In this document: in pieces, positions 8,828-18,756 of the stretch | Layout: the number at the start of each line of letters is the position of its first letter | Numbering within the stretch: the first letter of the stretch is position 1 | From: Fidelibacterota bacterium | Lineage (GTDB): Bacteria > Fidelibacterota > Marinisomatia > SCGC-AAA003-L08 > JACNLC01 | Assembly: GCA_013204025.1 (NCBI GenBank) | Contig: JABMOW010000025.1 | Span: forward strand, 1-64,000 | Length of the DNA stretch: 64,000 nt | Reading direction: 5' to 3' | Program-made: the position numbers and the translations under genes | The notes under the pieces: model-generated | What the model saw: the letters and a program-made list of their open reading frames with translations, nothing else | What the model was told of the DNA's origin: nothing | Database searches by the model: none

Positions 8828-10045
8828 TTAGGTTTTAAGTGATTTTAGTCTTCCAAATGATTTTGAAAATATTCCAAGAAGTGAGCAAGCAGCAGCAAGT
8901 ATCCCAAATATCAAAAATATCAATTGAACTGATAGTAATTCAAGAATAAATCCCATGGCTACAACAGAAATTGCCGTGGTGCCCATTACAGACATATTGA
9001 TAAGCGAAAAAATCCTTCCACGGAATTGATTATCAACCGATAGCTGAACGATAAGAGTTCGCGAGATTGTAATCATAGGTATTCCGATTCCATGGATAAA
9101 TAAAAATAGGTATGCAGTAAAATTTGTTTGTGTAAAATAAATTAAGCAATAAGTCAGTCCATCCAGAACGAATCCTAATAATAAAATACGAACAGGATTA
9201 ATTCCTTTTAAAAATCTCCAGATAATTATTGAACCTAGAATCATCCCGGTAGCCATACTCGTCTCAAGAATAGCGAGAGTCGTAAATTGATTATCCAATA
9301 CTTCTCTCACGAATACAGGTATTCCAATGATGGCCAAACCCATAATAAAAAAATTATTTATGGTGGATACAAAGATTAGCGCACCAATCTCTTTTTTGGT
9401 GGATATGTACTTAATTCCGGATTTAATTAACTCTGAATATGATTGTTGAGTTCTTTCATAGTTTTCTTTTCTGGGAATTTTTAGAAATGAAATACAAATC
9501 AAGGAAGCCGAGAAAGATAGTGCGTCAATAGTAAATAGATGGGTGATTCCAACAATCGAAACCAACACGCCTGCCAGAAAGGGACCTAATAAATGCGCCA
9601 TTTGGCCGGATGTTGAAATGATTGAATTGGCACTTGCCAATTGGTTCTGCGAAACAATATCCGGAATAAGGGAATCACGTGCTGGATAAAAAGGGGTTGC
9701 CAAAGTGGCTACTATAAAGGTGATAACTCCAATTAGAACTGGGGATGTAAGACCCATGATCAATGAAATGGGGACTAAAAGTACAAATATTGAACGAAGA
9801 ACATCACTCATCATCATTACCTTTTTTCGGGAATATTTATCTGCAAACGTTCCAGCGATCAGACCAAAAAGTATAGATGGAAGATAACCACTCATTATGG
9901 TAAGTGAAGTCGTGCTTTTCGACCCCGTCAAATCTAAAATCAACCATGGCAAAGCGATCATGTAAATCGAATCACCAGCATGGGATATTAGTTGTCCGGT
10001 CCAAAGCAGCATAATATTTTTATTTTTGAGAATTGATTTTTCCAT
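8828..10045 (-). CDS. Major facilitator superfamily exporter (MFS_3/EntS-like)
   Basis: This 405-residue protein has about 12 hydrophobic helices in two six-helix halves. The N-terminal half carries the MFS loop 2-3 motif (GTFADKYSRKKVMMM). The overall pattern (WTGQLISHAGDSIYMIALPW at the start, PARDSLIPDIV after helix 4) matches the MFS_3 exporters that include EntS and macrolide-efflux-type proteins. The substrate cannot be read from sequence. It lies alone between rng and the divergently transcribed ferredoxin, so gene context gives no hint. Confidence 0.85.
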   Translation of the reverse strand: MEKSILKNKNIMLLWTGQLISHAGDSIYMIALPWLILDLTGSKSTTSLTIMSGYLPSILFGLIAGTFADKYSRKKVMMMSDVLRSIFVLLVPISLIMGLTSPVLIGVITFIVATLATPFYPARDSLIPDIVSQNQLASANSIISTSGQMAHLLGPFLAGVLVSIVGITHLFTIDALSFSASLICISFLKIPRKENYERTQQSYSELIKSGIKYISTKKEIGALIFVSTINNFFIMGLAIIGIPVFVREVLDNQFTTLAILETSMATGMILGSIIIWRFLKGINPVRILLLGFVLDGLTYCLIYFTQTNFTAYLFLFIHGIGIPMITISRTLIVQLSVDNQFRGRIFSLINMSVMGTTAISVVAMGFILELLSVQLIFLIFGILAAACSLLGIFSKSFGRLKSLKT

Positions 10046-10230
10046 TATGCAAATTTAGACTGGTATCTGACCAATGATAAAAGTCAATAATTACAATTCG
10101 AAATTTATTTCTACTGAATGTGGAGAGTGATTACCGTTATTATTTATTTTTGAGGTGCTCCAGACAACGCCGTAATTTTAGGGGTTGTTATTTAAATAAA
10201 ATCTTGTTCCAATCTATTTAGGAGGAAAAA

Positions 10231-10512
10231 ATGGCTTATATTATTGCCGAACCCTGTCTTGGCACTTGTGACACTGCTTGTGTAGAGGTCTGTCCCGTGG
10301 ATTGTATCCATCCAGACAATGATAACTGGGAAAAAGGAAATGATCCTAAAGGTCATACATTATACATACACCCGGAAGAATGTATCGATTGTGGTGCATG
10401 TGAACCCGAATGTCCTGTAGAAGCAATATTTGAAGAAGATGCAGTACCTGAAGAGTGGAATCACTGGATCAAAAAGAATTATGATCATTTTGGTGTAGAG
10501 TACAACGGTTAA
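10231..10512 (+). CDS. Two-cluster (7Fe/8Fe-type) ferredoxin
   Basis: This is a 93-residue electron carrier. Cysteines at 9, 17, 21 and 51, 54, 57, 61 (ACVEVCP and [12 protein letters not shown]) match the two-cluster pattern of FdxA-like ferredoxins: C9, C17 and C61 would ligate a 3Fe-4S cluster, and C21, C51, C54 and C57 a 4Fe-4S cluster. C13 and C25 are additional, so a second 4Fe cluster is possible. A strong ribosome site (AGGAGG) precedes the ATG, and a good terminator follows. It is monocistronic. A likely user is the 2-oxoacid:ferredoxin oxidoreductase begun at the right edge, but that pairing is inference. Confidence 0.9.
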   Translation: MAYIIAEPCLGTCDTACVEVCPVDCIHPDNDNWEKGNDPKGHTLYIHPEECIDCGACEPECPVEAIFEEDAVPEEWNHWIKKNYDHFGVEYNG

Positions 10513-10543
10513 GCACTCAGCCAATTCCAAATTCAGCCTTTGT

Positions 10544-10580
10544 AAACAACGGCTATCTTTTATTAGGTAGCCGTTTGTTT
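10544..10580 (+). terminator. Rho-independent terminator after ferredoxin
   Basis: The stem is AACGGCTATC/GGTAGCCGTT (one G-U pair) with an 8-base loop, followed by TTGTTT. It lies about 35 bp past the ferredoxin stop codon and so sets it apart from mrp. Confidence 0.8.
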
Positions 10581-10658
10581 CATTTAAATATTCGTCATTT
10601 GATCCTTTATCATCTCTTATAAAATAATTAATCATCGAAGATAGCACATAAATAATCC

Positions 10659-11702
10659 ATGAATAAAGAAAATATCCTCAAATTACTGACTCAAATAAAA
10701 TATCCTGGTTTTTCTAGAGATATTGTTTCATTTGGAATGGTTAAAAATGTTGGCATTGAAGAAAAGAATGTACATATCACCCTGACCATTTCGACCAGAG
10801 AGCAAAATGTGAAAGACCAATTGCGACAAGAAATTGAAAAAGTTATTCGCGAGAACACTCAATTTGAAAATGTTGGCGTATTTATTATCCAACCTGAAGT
10901 CGGTAAAAAGGCAAATCAATCTCCGGTATCCGAACCTCAAAAAGATGCTTTCCCCAATATAAAGTACATAATCGCTGTTGCTAGTGGAAAAGGTGGCGTA
11001 GGGAAATCCACGGTAGCCATCAATCTTGCATCTACCCTGTCACGAAAATTTTCTGTAGGCTTACTGGATTTGGATATCTACGGTCCAAGCCTTCCTTCCG
11101 TAACAGGTATCAGTGAAGCACCAAAAATGACCGATCAGCAAAAGATTATTCCCATTGAAAAGTTCGGGATGAAACTTATGTCATTTGGATTTATTAGCGG
11201 AAACGCATCTCCCACAATTTGGCGAGGACCAATGGTAACTCGAATGACTCAACAATTTTTTGATGATGTAGAATGGGGTGATCTTGATTTCCTTATTTTA
11301 GATTTACCGCCAGGTACTGGTGACATTCAGTTGACTCTTGTTCAAAAAATTGCATTGACAGGGGCAGTAATCGTAACCACACCACAAAATTTAGCAGTTA
11401 AGGACGTTCAAAAAGGTGCAGACATGTTCCGAAAGGTGAATACTCCTGTGCTTGGAATTATTGAAAACATGACACATTTTCAATGTCCGCATTGTGAGAA
11501 TATTACCCAAATTTTCTCTGGTAAGGGTGGACAGGATGAAAGTGAACGATTGAATGTTCCGCTTCTTGGTCAGATTCACTTGTCTCCCGAGTTGGCATCT
11601 ACCGCAGATGCGGGTACTCCATATGTTTTAAAACACCCAGATTCAGTAATTACAAAAATCTATAATGATATTTCTGAGCAAATCGTCAAGTTAATCCAAT
11701 GA
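10659..11702 (+). CDS. mrp: Mrp/ApbC/NBP35-family iron-sulfur cluster carrier ATPase
   Basis: This 347-residue protein has an N-terminal MIP18/DUF59 domain (about 5-80) and a P-loop ATPase with the deviant Walker A motif SGKGGVGKS at 109-117. It also has WRGPMVTRM, DLPPGTGD and a CPHC cluster-binding pair near residue 273. The family assembles and transfers 4Fe-4S clusters to apoproteins in the cytoplasm. The DUF59-ATPase fusion is the common bacterial form, and the length is normal. It lies 79 bp beyond the ferredoxin terminator and 95 bp before uppS. Confidence 0.93.
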   Translation: MNKENILKLLTQIKYPGFSRDIVSFGMVKNVGIEEKNVHITLTISTREQNVKDQLRQEIEKVIRENTQFENVGVFIIQPEVGKKANQSPVSEPQKDAFPNIKYIIAVASGKGGVGKSTVAINLASTLSRKFSVGLLDLDIYGPSLPSVTGISEAPKMTDQQKIIPIEKFGMKLMSFGFISGNASPTIWRGPMVTRMTQQFFDDVEWGDLDFLILDLPPGTGDIQLTLVQKIALTGAVIVTTPQNLAVKDVQKGADMFRKVNTPVLGIIENMTHFQCPHCENITQIFSGKGGQDESERLNVPLLGQIHLSPELASTADAGTPYVLKHPDSVITKIYNDISEQIVKLIQ

Positions 11703-11797
11703 GTTATGAATTGCGAACATGAGATTGTCAATTCAATATAGTTGAAAAAAATAAAAAATTAATCTAACTTATTTGGCTAATATTCCAGACAATAAAC

Positions 11798-12559
11798 GTG
11801 ATAAGATCAATCCCCGAAAATATTAATACAGAAAAATTACCGCATCACATTGCGATCATCATGGATGGCAATGGAAGATGGGCACATGAAAGACGACTTC
11901 CGAGGATTGCCGGTCATAATGAAGGTGTAAGAGCCGTAAGGCGGGTAACCGAAGCTGCAGGCGAACTGGGAATCAATACATTAACTCTGTTCACGTTTTC
12001 TTCTGAGAACTGGAACAGACCTTCATCTGAAGTCAGTGCACTAATGAAGTTATTTATAAAATCATTAAAAAATGAAATTAATGATTTGAACAAAAATAAT
12101 GTCAGATTGAAAATGATAGGGTGTAAAAATAGCCTGTCAAAATCCGTGGTTTCAGAATTAGAATCGGGGATTGTATCAACTTCAGGCAATACAGGACTGA
12201 CATTAAATCTGGCATTTAACTATGGAAGCAGGCAAGAAATTGTTGATGCTACAAAAAAAATTGCTAATCAGGTGAAAAAAGGGGAACTAAACCCCGAAAA
12301 TATCGATGAAAATATCTTTGAGAAATACCTTTATACATTTGACCTTCCAGACCCTGACCTTTTGATTAGAACAGGTGGAGAATTTAGAATTAGTAATTTC
12401 ATGCTATGGCAAATCGCTTATTCTGAAATCATCATATATCCTAAATATTGGCCGGAGTTTTCTAAAGAAGATCTGATCCAATGTATAATGAATTACCAAA
12501 CGCGAGAAAGAAGATTTGGAAGAACGAGCGAACAATTAAAAAAGGATACTATCCATTAA
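11798..12559 (+). CDS. uppS: Undecaprenyl diphosphate synthase
   Basis: This 253-residue cis-prenyltransferase makes the C55 lipid carrier for peptidoglycan and surface glycans. Visible signatures are IIMDGNGRWA, with the catalytic Asp at residue 23, GHNEGVRAVR, TLFTFSSENW and the C-terminal RTGGEFRISNF pyrophosphate-binding motif. The start is GTG at 11798; no upstream ATG exists and the next ATG is inside the catalytic motif. There is no strong ribosome site. It begins a run of envelope-biogenesis genes, and its stop overlaps the proposed ATT start of bamA. Confidence 0.95.
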   Translation: MIRSIPENINTEKLPHHIAIIMDGNGRWAHERRLPRIAGHNEGVRAVRRVTEAAGELGINTLTLFTFSSENWNRPSSEVSALMKLFIKSLKNEINDLNKNNVRLKMIGCKNSLSKSVVSELESGIVSTSGNTGLTLNLAFNYGSRQEIVDATKKIANQVKKGELNPENIDENIFEKYLYTFDLPDPDLLIRTGGEFRISNFMLWQIAYSEIIIYPKYWPEFSKEDLIQCIMNYQTRERRFGRTSEQLKKDTIH

Positions 12560-14969
12560 ACATTTTATAATTTTTTTACTTCTGTTGTGTGCGTCTGTTT
12601 TCAGCCAAGAACAAAAAGTCACCATTGTATCGGTTGTTGTTGAAGGAACTGAACGATTAGCACCTGAAGATGTTATTCGGAGTTCCAGACTTTATCAGGG
12701 CCGTGAAATCGATTTCGAAGATATCCAGAAGGGTATTAAAACCCTATGGAATCTGAACCAATTCAGTGACGTCCAATTATTTGTTGATGATGAATCTGAA
12801 GAAGGTGTTCAACTTCGGATAGTTGTTGTTGAGTTGCCGATTTTAGAATCCTATGAGTTTTTTGGTAATAAGAAACTATCCCGAACCTCTCTTGAAGAAG
12901 CAATTAAGCTCAATAAAGGTCAGCTGATCTCTGAACAAAATATTTTTGATTCTGTGCAGCACTTAATGGAAGAGTATAAAAAGAACCATTACCACAATGC
13001 GGATATCAATACTGAGTTAGTGGATGGCACCTTGCAACATTCCAAAAAACTAAACATTCATATCAAAGAGAATAAAAAAAATAAAGTAGTAAAAGTTACT
13101 ATCGAAGGCAACACTGCCATATCAGATCGTAAAATCATCAAAAAAATAAAAAATTCAAAACCAAAAAAATGGTACCTCCCGTGGTTGGGAGGTTTCGATC
13201 AATCCGAATATGAAGAGGATTTAAAAGCTCTAGCAGCATACTATGGTCAAAAAGGTTATAGGGATTTCCATATTATTGAAGAGAATGTTGAATTAACAGA
13301 AAATAAAAAAGGTCTGGAGATATTTTTAAAAATCTATGAAGGACCTAAGTATTACTTCCGAAATATCACCTGGGAAGGGAACTATGTTCATTCAACGGAG
13401 GAATTATCGTCTCATTTGGGATTTTCCAACGGAGATGCTTATAATGATGAAAAGTTCAATGTGGCAATCTCAGAATCAGTTAGTCCATTGTATATGGATC
13501 AAGGGTATTTTCATTTTATGATTGATCCAAAGATTACGCCTGTAGGAAAAGACTCTCTTGATGTTCATTTTACGATTGTAGAGAATCAAATTGTAAAAAT
13601 TAGAAAAATTAATATAACGGGTAATGATAAAACCCACGAGAATGTTATCCGTCGTGAATTACGAATGTATCCTGGAGATATTTTCAACCGGAAAAAACTT
13701 ATTGATAGTTATCGCGACATTATTATGCTGGAATATTTTGAAAATGTAACACCAGACGTGGCTCCGGTTGGTGAAGATCAAATTGACATTCTACTGGATG
13801 TGATTGAAAAAAGTGCTGACAGAGCAAACTTTTCTATGGGGTATAACGGAACCTACGGACTCACAGGTGGCGGTGGTGTAGAATTTCGTAACTTCAGGGG
13901 ACGGGGTCAAACATTATCACTTAACTACCAACGTGGAATCGGGTCGAACACCTCCTCTAACCAGTATTCTTCATTGACGGATTATTCCTCAAATAATGTT
14001 GCTGATTATCAATCATTTTCGCTCAGTTTTGTTGATCCGTGGGTATTTGATACTCCGAATCTCATGGGTATCTCTTATTACCTACAGGAAAAGGGACAAG
14101 GGCAGGGAACCTATCTTCCATTCGATATGCGATCCTCTGGCGGTTCTGTGAGATGGGGACGTAGATTTAAATGGCCGGATTATTTTTTCAGAGGAAGTTG
14201 GATGTTCAGATCAACCAGAAACAAATATTTTGCCAACTCTGAAAATGATCTTCTGGATTATTTTACAAGTGGTATTGAACATCTCATCAAGGATGAAGGA
14301 GATGCCTTTACTTTCACTACCGCCGGGATTTCCTTTTTGCAGACCATTACGAGAGATAGTCGAAATCATCCAGAATTTCCATCAATGGGTTCCAGATTTT
14401 CGTGGTCTTCAACGTACTCTGGTGGAATACTAGGTGGCGATGAGGATTACCATAAGCATGAGCTGGACTTTGATTTTTATTCGCCTGTGTATAAAAAAAT
14501 AGTATTACGTCATAACATGAAAATGGGCGTGCTCAAACAATTACCTTCATCAGAGTCCGAAAGGTCTGTTATCCCGCCTAATGCAAAATTCTTTATGGGT
14601 GGCAGCGGAATCCCTTACGGTGAAATGTTGCGTGGATATGATGATAATTCTGTCGGACCGATGGGAGTTTATAGTCCACTGGGTGGCAACATTATACTAA
14701 AATATACTTTGGAATTACGGTTCCCTCTTTCCGAAAATCCCACCGTGTATGCGCTCATGTTTGGTGAGGTTGGAAATGTTTGGAATAATTTTGATAATGT
14801 GGATCCATTCCAATTGAAACGGTCAACAGGAATCGGTGTTAGGATGTTTATGCCAATGCTGGGAATGATTGGATTTGATATGGGATATGGATTTGATGAT
14901 ACAATAATCGATGGGGATATGAAACCGCAGGGCTGGAATTATCATATCCTTTTTGGAATGCCATTTTAA
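12555..14969 (+). CDS. bamA: Outer-membrane protein assembly factor BamA, apparent ATT start
   Basis: This Omp85 protein inserts beta-barrels into the outer membrane. Five POTRA-like repeats (about 25-430) precede a C-terminal barrel with the lid motif MLRGYDDNSVGP and a terminal phenylalanine (GMPF). The first conventional start is TTG at 12585, but that removes the signal peptide and has no ribosome site. Reading back in frame from there gives KHFIIFLLLLCASVFSQ, a clear signal peptide. An in-frame stop at 12537 limits the upstream extent. The best start is ATT at 12555, with AAAGGA 8 bases before it and overlapping the uppS stop (ATTAA). This yields 804 residues. ompH follows, as in many Gram-negatives. 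Confidence 0.93.
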   Translation: MKHFIIFLLLLCASVFSQEQKVTIVSVVVEGTERLAPEDVIRSSRLYQGREIDFEDIQKGIKTLWNLNQFSDVQLFVDDESEEGVQLRIVVVELPILESYEFFGNKKLSRTSLEEAIKLNKGQLISEQNIFDSVQHLMEEYKKNHYHNADINTELVDGTLQHSKKLNIHIKENKKNKVVKVTIEGNTAISDRKIIKKIKNSKPKKWYLPWLGGFDQSEYEEDLKALAAYYGQKGYRDFHIIEENVELTENKKGLEIFLKIYEGPKYYFRNITWEGNYVHSTEELSSHLGFSNGDAYNDEKFNVAISESVSPLYMDQGYFHFMIDPKITPVGKDSLDVHFTIVENQIVKIRKINITGNDKTHENVIRRELRMYPGDIFNRKKLIDSYRDIIMLEYFENVTPDVAPVGEDQIDILLDVIEKSADRANFSMGYNGTYGLTGGGGVEFRNFRGRGQTLSLNYQRGIGSNTSSNQYSSLTDYSSNNVADYQSFSLSFVDPWVFDTPNLMGISYYLQEKGQGQGTYLPFDMRSSGGSVRWGRRFKWPDYFFRGSWMFRSTRNKYFANSENDLLDYFTSGIEHLIKDEGDAFTFTTAGISFLQTITRDSRNHPEFPSMGSRFSWSSTYSGGILGGDEDYHKHELDFDFYSPVYKKIVLRHNMKMGVLKQLPSSESERSVIPPNAKFFMGGSGIPYGEMLRGYDDNSVGPMGVYSPLGGNIILKYTLELRFPLSENPTVYALMFGEVGNVWNNFDNVDPFQLKRSTGIGVRMFMPMLGMIGFDMGYGFDDTIIDGDMKPQGWNYHILFGMPF

Positions 14970-14987
14970 TAAATAATAGGAGATAAA

Positions 14988-15521
14988 GTGAATAAATACA
15001 TGAAATCAGCTTTGGTGGGTGTGCTATTAGTGCTCCCGGCCTTTATTTTTGCTGAAATGAAAATTGGATACATTGATTCAAATAAATTAATGAGTGAATA
15101 CAGCGAAGTGGCTTCCGTTCAAGCTGCTGTCGAAAAAGAACAAAGAAAAATGGAAACCGAATTTAACAATCTTTTGGCACAATTAGATAGTGTGAAGACT
15201 GAATTCAGCAAGCAAAGTCTTTTGATGAGTGAAACCAGGAGAGAAGAAGCTTCCACTCAAATCATAGATATGGAGACAAATATCCAGAATTTCCAAGTAG
15301 AAAAATTCGGACCCAATGGAGAAATATACGCGAAGCAAAATACATTGCTCTCACCGGTACTCAAAAAAATCGATGCAGCAATTCAAAAAGTTGGTGCTGA
15401 ACGAGGATATGATTATATTTTCGACGCAGTATCTGGAGCTATCGTTTATGCCCTTGACTCTCACGACCTTACTCAATTTGTTTTGGATGAATTAAAGGCA
15501 CCGCCTTCTGCGGGTGACTAA
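14988..15521 (+). CDS. OmpH/Skp-family periplasmic chaperone
   Basis: This is a 177-residue exported protein. The start is GTG at 14988, 4-5 bases after AGGAGA; an ATG at 15000 is too far from that site. A signal peptide ends at IFA, and the mature protein begins MKIGYIDSNKLMSEY, the typical OmpH/Skp opening. A long charged helical region (about 45-120) forms the tentacles. Skp keeps unfolded outer-membrane proteins soluble in the periplasm on their way to BamA, which is encoded immediately upstream. It is followed directly by lpxD, as in E. coli. The function is known from the family and its context. Confidence 0.9.
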   Translation: MNKYMKSALVGVLLVLPAFIFAEMKIGYIDSNKLMSEYSEVASVQAAVEKEQRKMETEFNNLLAQLDSVKTEFSKQSLLMSETRREEASTQIIDMETNIQNFQVEKFGPNGEIYAKQNTLLSPVLKKIDAAIQKVGAERGYDYIFDAVSGAIVYALDSHDLTQFVLDELKAPPSAGD

Positions 15522-15533
15522 CGCTCTGTACAA

Positions 15534-16565
15534 TTGATCTCTGTCAGACAAATAGCCGAAAAATTAAACGGAACCATCCAGGGTAATCCTGATTTGATGA
15601 TCTCCGGAATATGTAGCATCGACGATGGAAAAGAGGGGTGTATCTCATTTCTTAGATCGTCAAGGTTTGACAGATATTTTACGGACTCCCCATCCTCTGC
15701 AGTGATAGTAAATCCTAACTTCAACCTTGATCGGGGTACTAAAACGACGATTACCGTTGAAAATTCTGATATTGCACTGATTGCTGTACTTTCCATGTTT
15801 GACAATAAACCGGTGGCTAATCCAAGTATCCACACCTCTGCAATCATTGGGGAAAACGTATCCATCGGAGTAGACTGCACTCTCCAACCACATGCAGTTA
15901 TTGAAAAGAATGTTAAAATTGGAGACAACGCCTTTGTTGGGGCAAATGTTTACATTGGCGAAGGATGTTCCATTGGAAGCCGAACTGTTCTTCATCCAAA
16001 TGTTACGGTTTATCATTCATGTACCCTCGGAGATGATGTAACTATAGATTCAGGCGCCGTCATAGGGGCTGATGGATTTGGATGGGTCACAGTGAAGGAT
16101 GTTCACCATAAAATCCCACAAATTGGCAAAGTAATTATTAAAAATAATGTCTGGATTGGTGCAAATTGTACTGTTGATCGGGGTACATTTCGTGATACAA
16201 TAATTAATGAAAATACGAAATTGGATAACGGAATTCAGATCGCGCACAATGTTGAAGTAGGTCGCGGATGTCTCTTTGCAGGTCAGGTTGGTATAGCCGG
16301 TAGTACGAAAATTGGAAATCACGTGACGTTAGCCGGGCAAGTGGGTATAGTAGATCATATTAGCATCGGAGATCGGTGTATAGTTGCATCAAAATCAGGT
16401 GTAATGCAATCTCTAGCCCCGGGGTCTTTTTTCTCAGGTATACCCGCAAGACCACACAATGAAAAGAAAAGACAGGATGTTATCATTAACAAATTACCGG
16501 AAATTGCAAAACGTATCCGTGCTTTAGAAAACCGTTTCGATGAGTTATCGAAGGAAAAAAGTTGA
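15534..16565 (+). CDS. lpxD: UDP-3-O-acylglucosamine N-acyltransferase
   Basis: This 343-residue enzyme performs the third step of lipid A synthesis, N-acylating UDP-3-O-acyl-glucosamine. It has an N-terminal uridine-binding domain (1-100), a left-handed beta-helix of hexapeptide repeats (about 100-315) and a C-terminal helix. The catalytic histidine is H238 in IQIAHNVE, equivalent to E. coli H239. The start is TTG at 15534; it lies in the same frame as ompH, four codons past that gene's TAA, with no visible ribosome site. The stop overlaps the lpxC start (TTGA). Confidence 0.95.
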   Translation: MISVRQIAEKLNGTIQGNPDLMISGICSIDDGKEGCISFLRSSRFDRYFTDSPSSAVIVNPNFNLDRGTKTTITVENSDIALIAVLSMFDNKPVANPSIHTSAIIGENVSIGVDCTLQPHAVIEKNVKIGDNAFVGANVYIGEGCSIGSRTVLHPNVTVYHSCTLGDDVTIDSGAVIGADGFGWVTVKDVHHKIPQIGKVIIKNNVWIGANCTVDRGTFRDTIINENTKLDNGIQIAHNVEVGRGCLFAGQVGIAGSTKIGNHVTLAGQVGIVDHISIGDRCIVASKSGVMQSLAPGSFFSGIPARPHNEKKRQDVIINKLPEIAKRIRALENRFDELSKEKS

Positions 16566-17983
16566 ACGACACAAAAAATTACCAGCACTCTAAATATCAA
16601 AAAACTATTGGTAAAGAAGTCAGCATCAGTGGCATCGGCCTTCATACAGGTGTTGAATCCACAGCAATATTTAAACCCGCACCCCCAAACTCGGGTATTC
16701 TATTTAAGCGAATAGATTTAAAGGACTGTCCTGAAATATTAGCGGATATTGATCATGTAATTGATATTTCTCGAGGAACAACCATCAGTCAGAATGGTGT
16801 TCGAATCCACACTGTAGAACATGTCATGGCAGCTGTTGTGGGTCTTCAAATTGATAATGTCCTGATCGAGCTTACCAATAAAGAACCCCCTGTGATGGAT
16901 GGCAGTGCACAGCCATTTGTAAAAATATTACTAGATGCAACCATTGTTGAGCAGAGCGCTCATCGTGATGAGTTGATCATCGATCAAACCATTACCTACA
17001 GTGATCCTCAAAGAGGGGTGGACATCCACGTTCTACCTTCTGATAAATTCCGCATCACGTTTATGACGGATTATAAATTTCCATCGTTGGGTACGCAATA
17101 TACGGCGATGTATTCTTTGGAAGATGATTTTATTAGTAGATTTGCTCCTGCAAGAACCTTTTGTTTTTTCTCCGAGATCAGGGAACTGAAAGAACTTGGC
17201 CTGATTATGGGTGGAGGTATCGATAACGCGTTGGTGTTTCTTGATCGAGAAGTAAAAGATTCAGAAATTGCTACAATCCGGAAAATGTTCCATATTAAAA
17301 GTGAAATATTTGCGGGCGAGAATGGAATCATGAATGGTGTAAAATTACGGTTCTCAAATGAACCTGTTCGCCATAAAGTTGTAGATCTTATCGGTGATCT
17401 CTCTCTATTAGGAATTCCCATTCGAGGACATGTTATCGCAGCCAGAAGTGGTCATGCTGCAAACGTTGAGCTAGTCAAACGGATCAAACAAGTTTACGGT
17501 AAGAAGATCAAAGAAAAGAAACTCCGTCAAAAAGATCCAAAAGTAAAATTCGACATCCAGGCAATATTGCAGATCATGCCCCACAGGTATCCATTCCTTT
17601 TAGTTGATAGGATTTTAGATGTTGAGCCGGGTAAAATAGTCCATGCCATCAAAAATGTAACGATGAACGAACCATTTTTTCAGGGACATTTCCCTGGGCA
17701 ACCTGTCATGCCGGGAGTTTTGATTCTCGAAGCCATGGCGCAGGCAGGGGGATTCCTAATATTAAATTCTATTCCAAATCCCAAAACGAAGCTAATGTAC
17801 TTTACAGCAATTGACAATACCCGATTTAGAAAAATCGTTGTTCCCGGTGACCAAGTCGAATTTGAAATTCATTTGGTCAAATTCCGAATGGGGACTTGCA
17901 AAATCAAGGGAACGGCTTCTGTTGATGGCGAAATTGTCGCCGAAGCAGAAATGATGGCGTCAGTTGTAGACAGGAGAGAATAA
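16562..17983 (+). CDS. lpxC-fabZ: Fused LpxC deacetylase / FabZ dehydratase
   Basis: This 473-residue protein has two enzymes in one chain. Residues 1-310 are LpxC, the zinc deacetylase committing UDP-GlcNAc derivatives to lipid A: ligands lie in HTVEHVMA (H87), [10 protein letters not shown] and SGHAANVE. Residues of about 325-473 are FabZ, the beta-hydroxyacyl-ACP dehydratase: [12 protein letters not shown], with the catalytic His, and [11 protein letters not shown], with the catalytic Glu. This fusion is well known in Bacteroidota/Chlorobiota relatives and supports FCB placement. The start is TTG, with AAGGAA upstream and overlapping the lpxD stop. Fusion may balance lipid A and fatty-acid flux. 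Confidence 0.96.
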   Translation: MNDTKNYQHSKYQKTIGKEVSISGIGLHTGVESTAIFKPAPPNSGILFKRIDLKDCPEILADIDHVIDISRGTTISQNGVRIHTVEHVMAAVVGLQIDNVLIELTNKEPPVMDGSAQPFVKILLDATIVEQSAHRDELIIDQTITYSDPQRGVDIHVLPSDKFRITFMTDYKFPSLGTQYTAMYSLEDDFISRFAPARTFCFFSEIRELKELGLIMGGGIDNALVFLDREVKDSEIATIRKMFHIKSEIFAGENGIMNGVKLRFSNEPVRHKVVDLIGDLSLLGIPIRGHVIAARSGHAANVELVKRIKQVYGKKIKEKKLRQKDPKVKFDIQAILQIMPHRYPFLLVDRILDVEPGKIVHAIKNVTMNEPFFQGHFPGQPVMPGVLILEAMAQAGGFLILNSIPNPKTKLMYFTAIDNTRFRKIVVPGDQVEFEIHLVKFRMGTCKIKGTASVDGEIVAEAEMMASVVDRRE

Positions 17984-18756
17984 TTTCCACCACTATCCAT
18001 CCTACCTCGATCATTCATCCTGATGCGGTCATAGGAGAGAATGTGTCCATCGGACCGTTTTCCATAGTAGAAGAAGATTGCATTATTGGTGATGGAACCG
18101 TTATCCACGAACATGTCAGTATAAAAGCGCATTCTAGAATTGGAAAAGAGTGCCAAATTTTTCAAGGTTCTGTTGTTGCAGGGATTCCTCAGGATTTAAA
18201 ATTTGGTGGCGAGAAAACGATTATAAGCATTGGCGATCGAACGAGAATTAGGGAATATTGTACATTGAACCGAGGGACTGTAGCTCATGGTAAAACGGAA
18301 ATCGGCAGTGATGTACTGATTATGGCGTACGTTCACGTAGGACATGATTGTATTATCGGAGACAAGGTCATTCTGGCGAACACCATATCTTTGGGTGGAC
18401 ACGTTGAAATTGGATACCACGCAACGATAGGCGGTTTAACACCGGTTCATCAGTTTTGTAAAATTGGTGAACATGCGTTTGTAGGTGGTGCATATCGGGT
18501 TGTACAGGATATACCTCCATACATCTTGGCAACCGGTGAACCGATGAAATATGCTGGTCTAAATATTGTTGGACTTCGACGACGAGGATTTTCAGTGGAA
18601 CAAAGATCCAATATTAAAAAAGTGTATAGTAAAATATTTCGATCTAAAATGAATATTTCTCAGGCTCTTGGATGGATAAAAAATGAAATGGAGCTGACGC
18701 CTGAAGTACAAAGAATTATTCATTTTATCGAGTCCAGTGAACGTGGCATTATTTAA
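17983..18756 (+). CDS. lpxA: UDP-N-acetylglucosamine acyltransferase, apparent ATT start
   Basis: This enzyme catalyses the first acylation of lipid A synthesis. The hexapeptide beta-helix and the catalytic histidine region (YVHVGHDC, as in E. coli H125) are clear, and a C-terminal helical domain follows. A GTG at 18043 is the first conventional start, but the open frame upstream encodes TTIHPTSIIHPDAVIGEN, the standard LpxA opening coil. The best start is ATT at 17983, which shares a base with the fabZ TAA stop and lies 5 bases after AGGAGA; ATA at 17980 is too close to that site. This gives 257 residues against 262 in E. coli. Confidence 0.93.
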   Translation: MSTTIHPTSIIHPDAVIGENVSIGPFSIVEEDCIIGDGTVIHEHVSIKAHSRIGKECQIFQGSVVAGIPQDLKFGGEKTIISIGDRTRIREYCTLNRGTVAHGKTEIGSDVLIMAYVHVGHDCIIGDKVILANTISLGGHVEIGYHATIGGLTPVHQFCKIGEHAFVGGAYRVVQDIPPYILATGEPMKYAGLNIVGLRRRGFSVEQRSNIKKVYSKIFRSKMNISQALGWIKNEMELTPEVQRIIHFIESSERGII

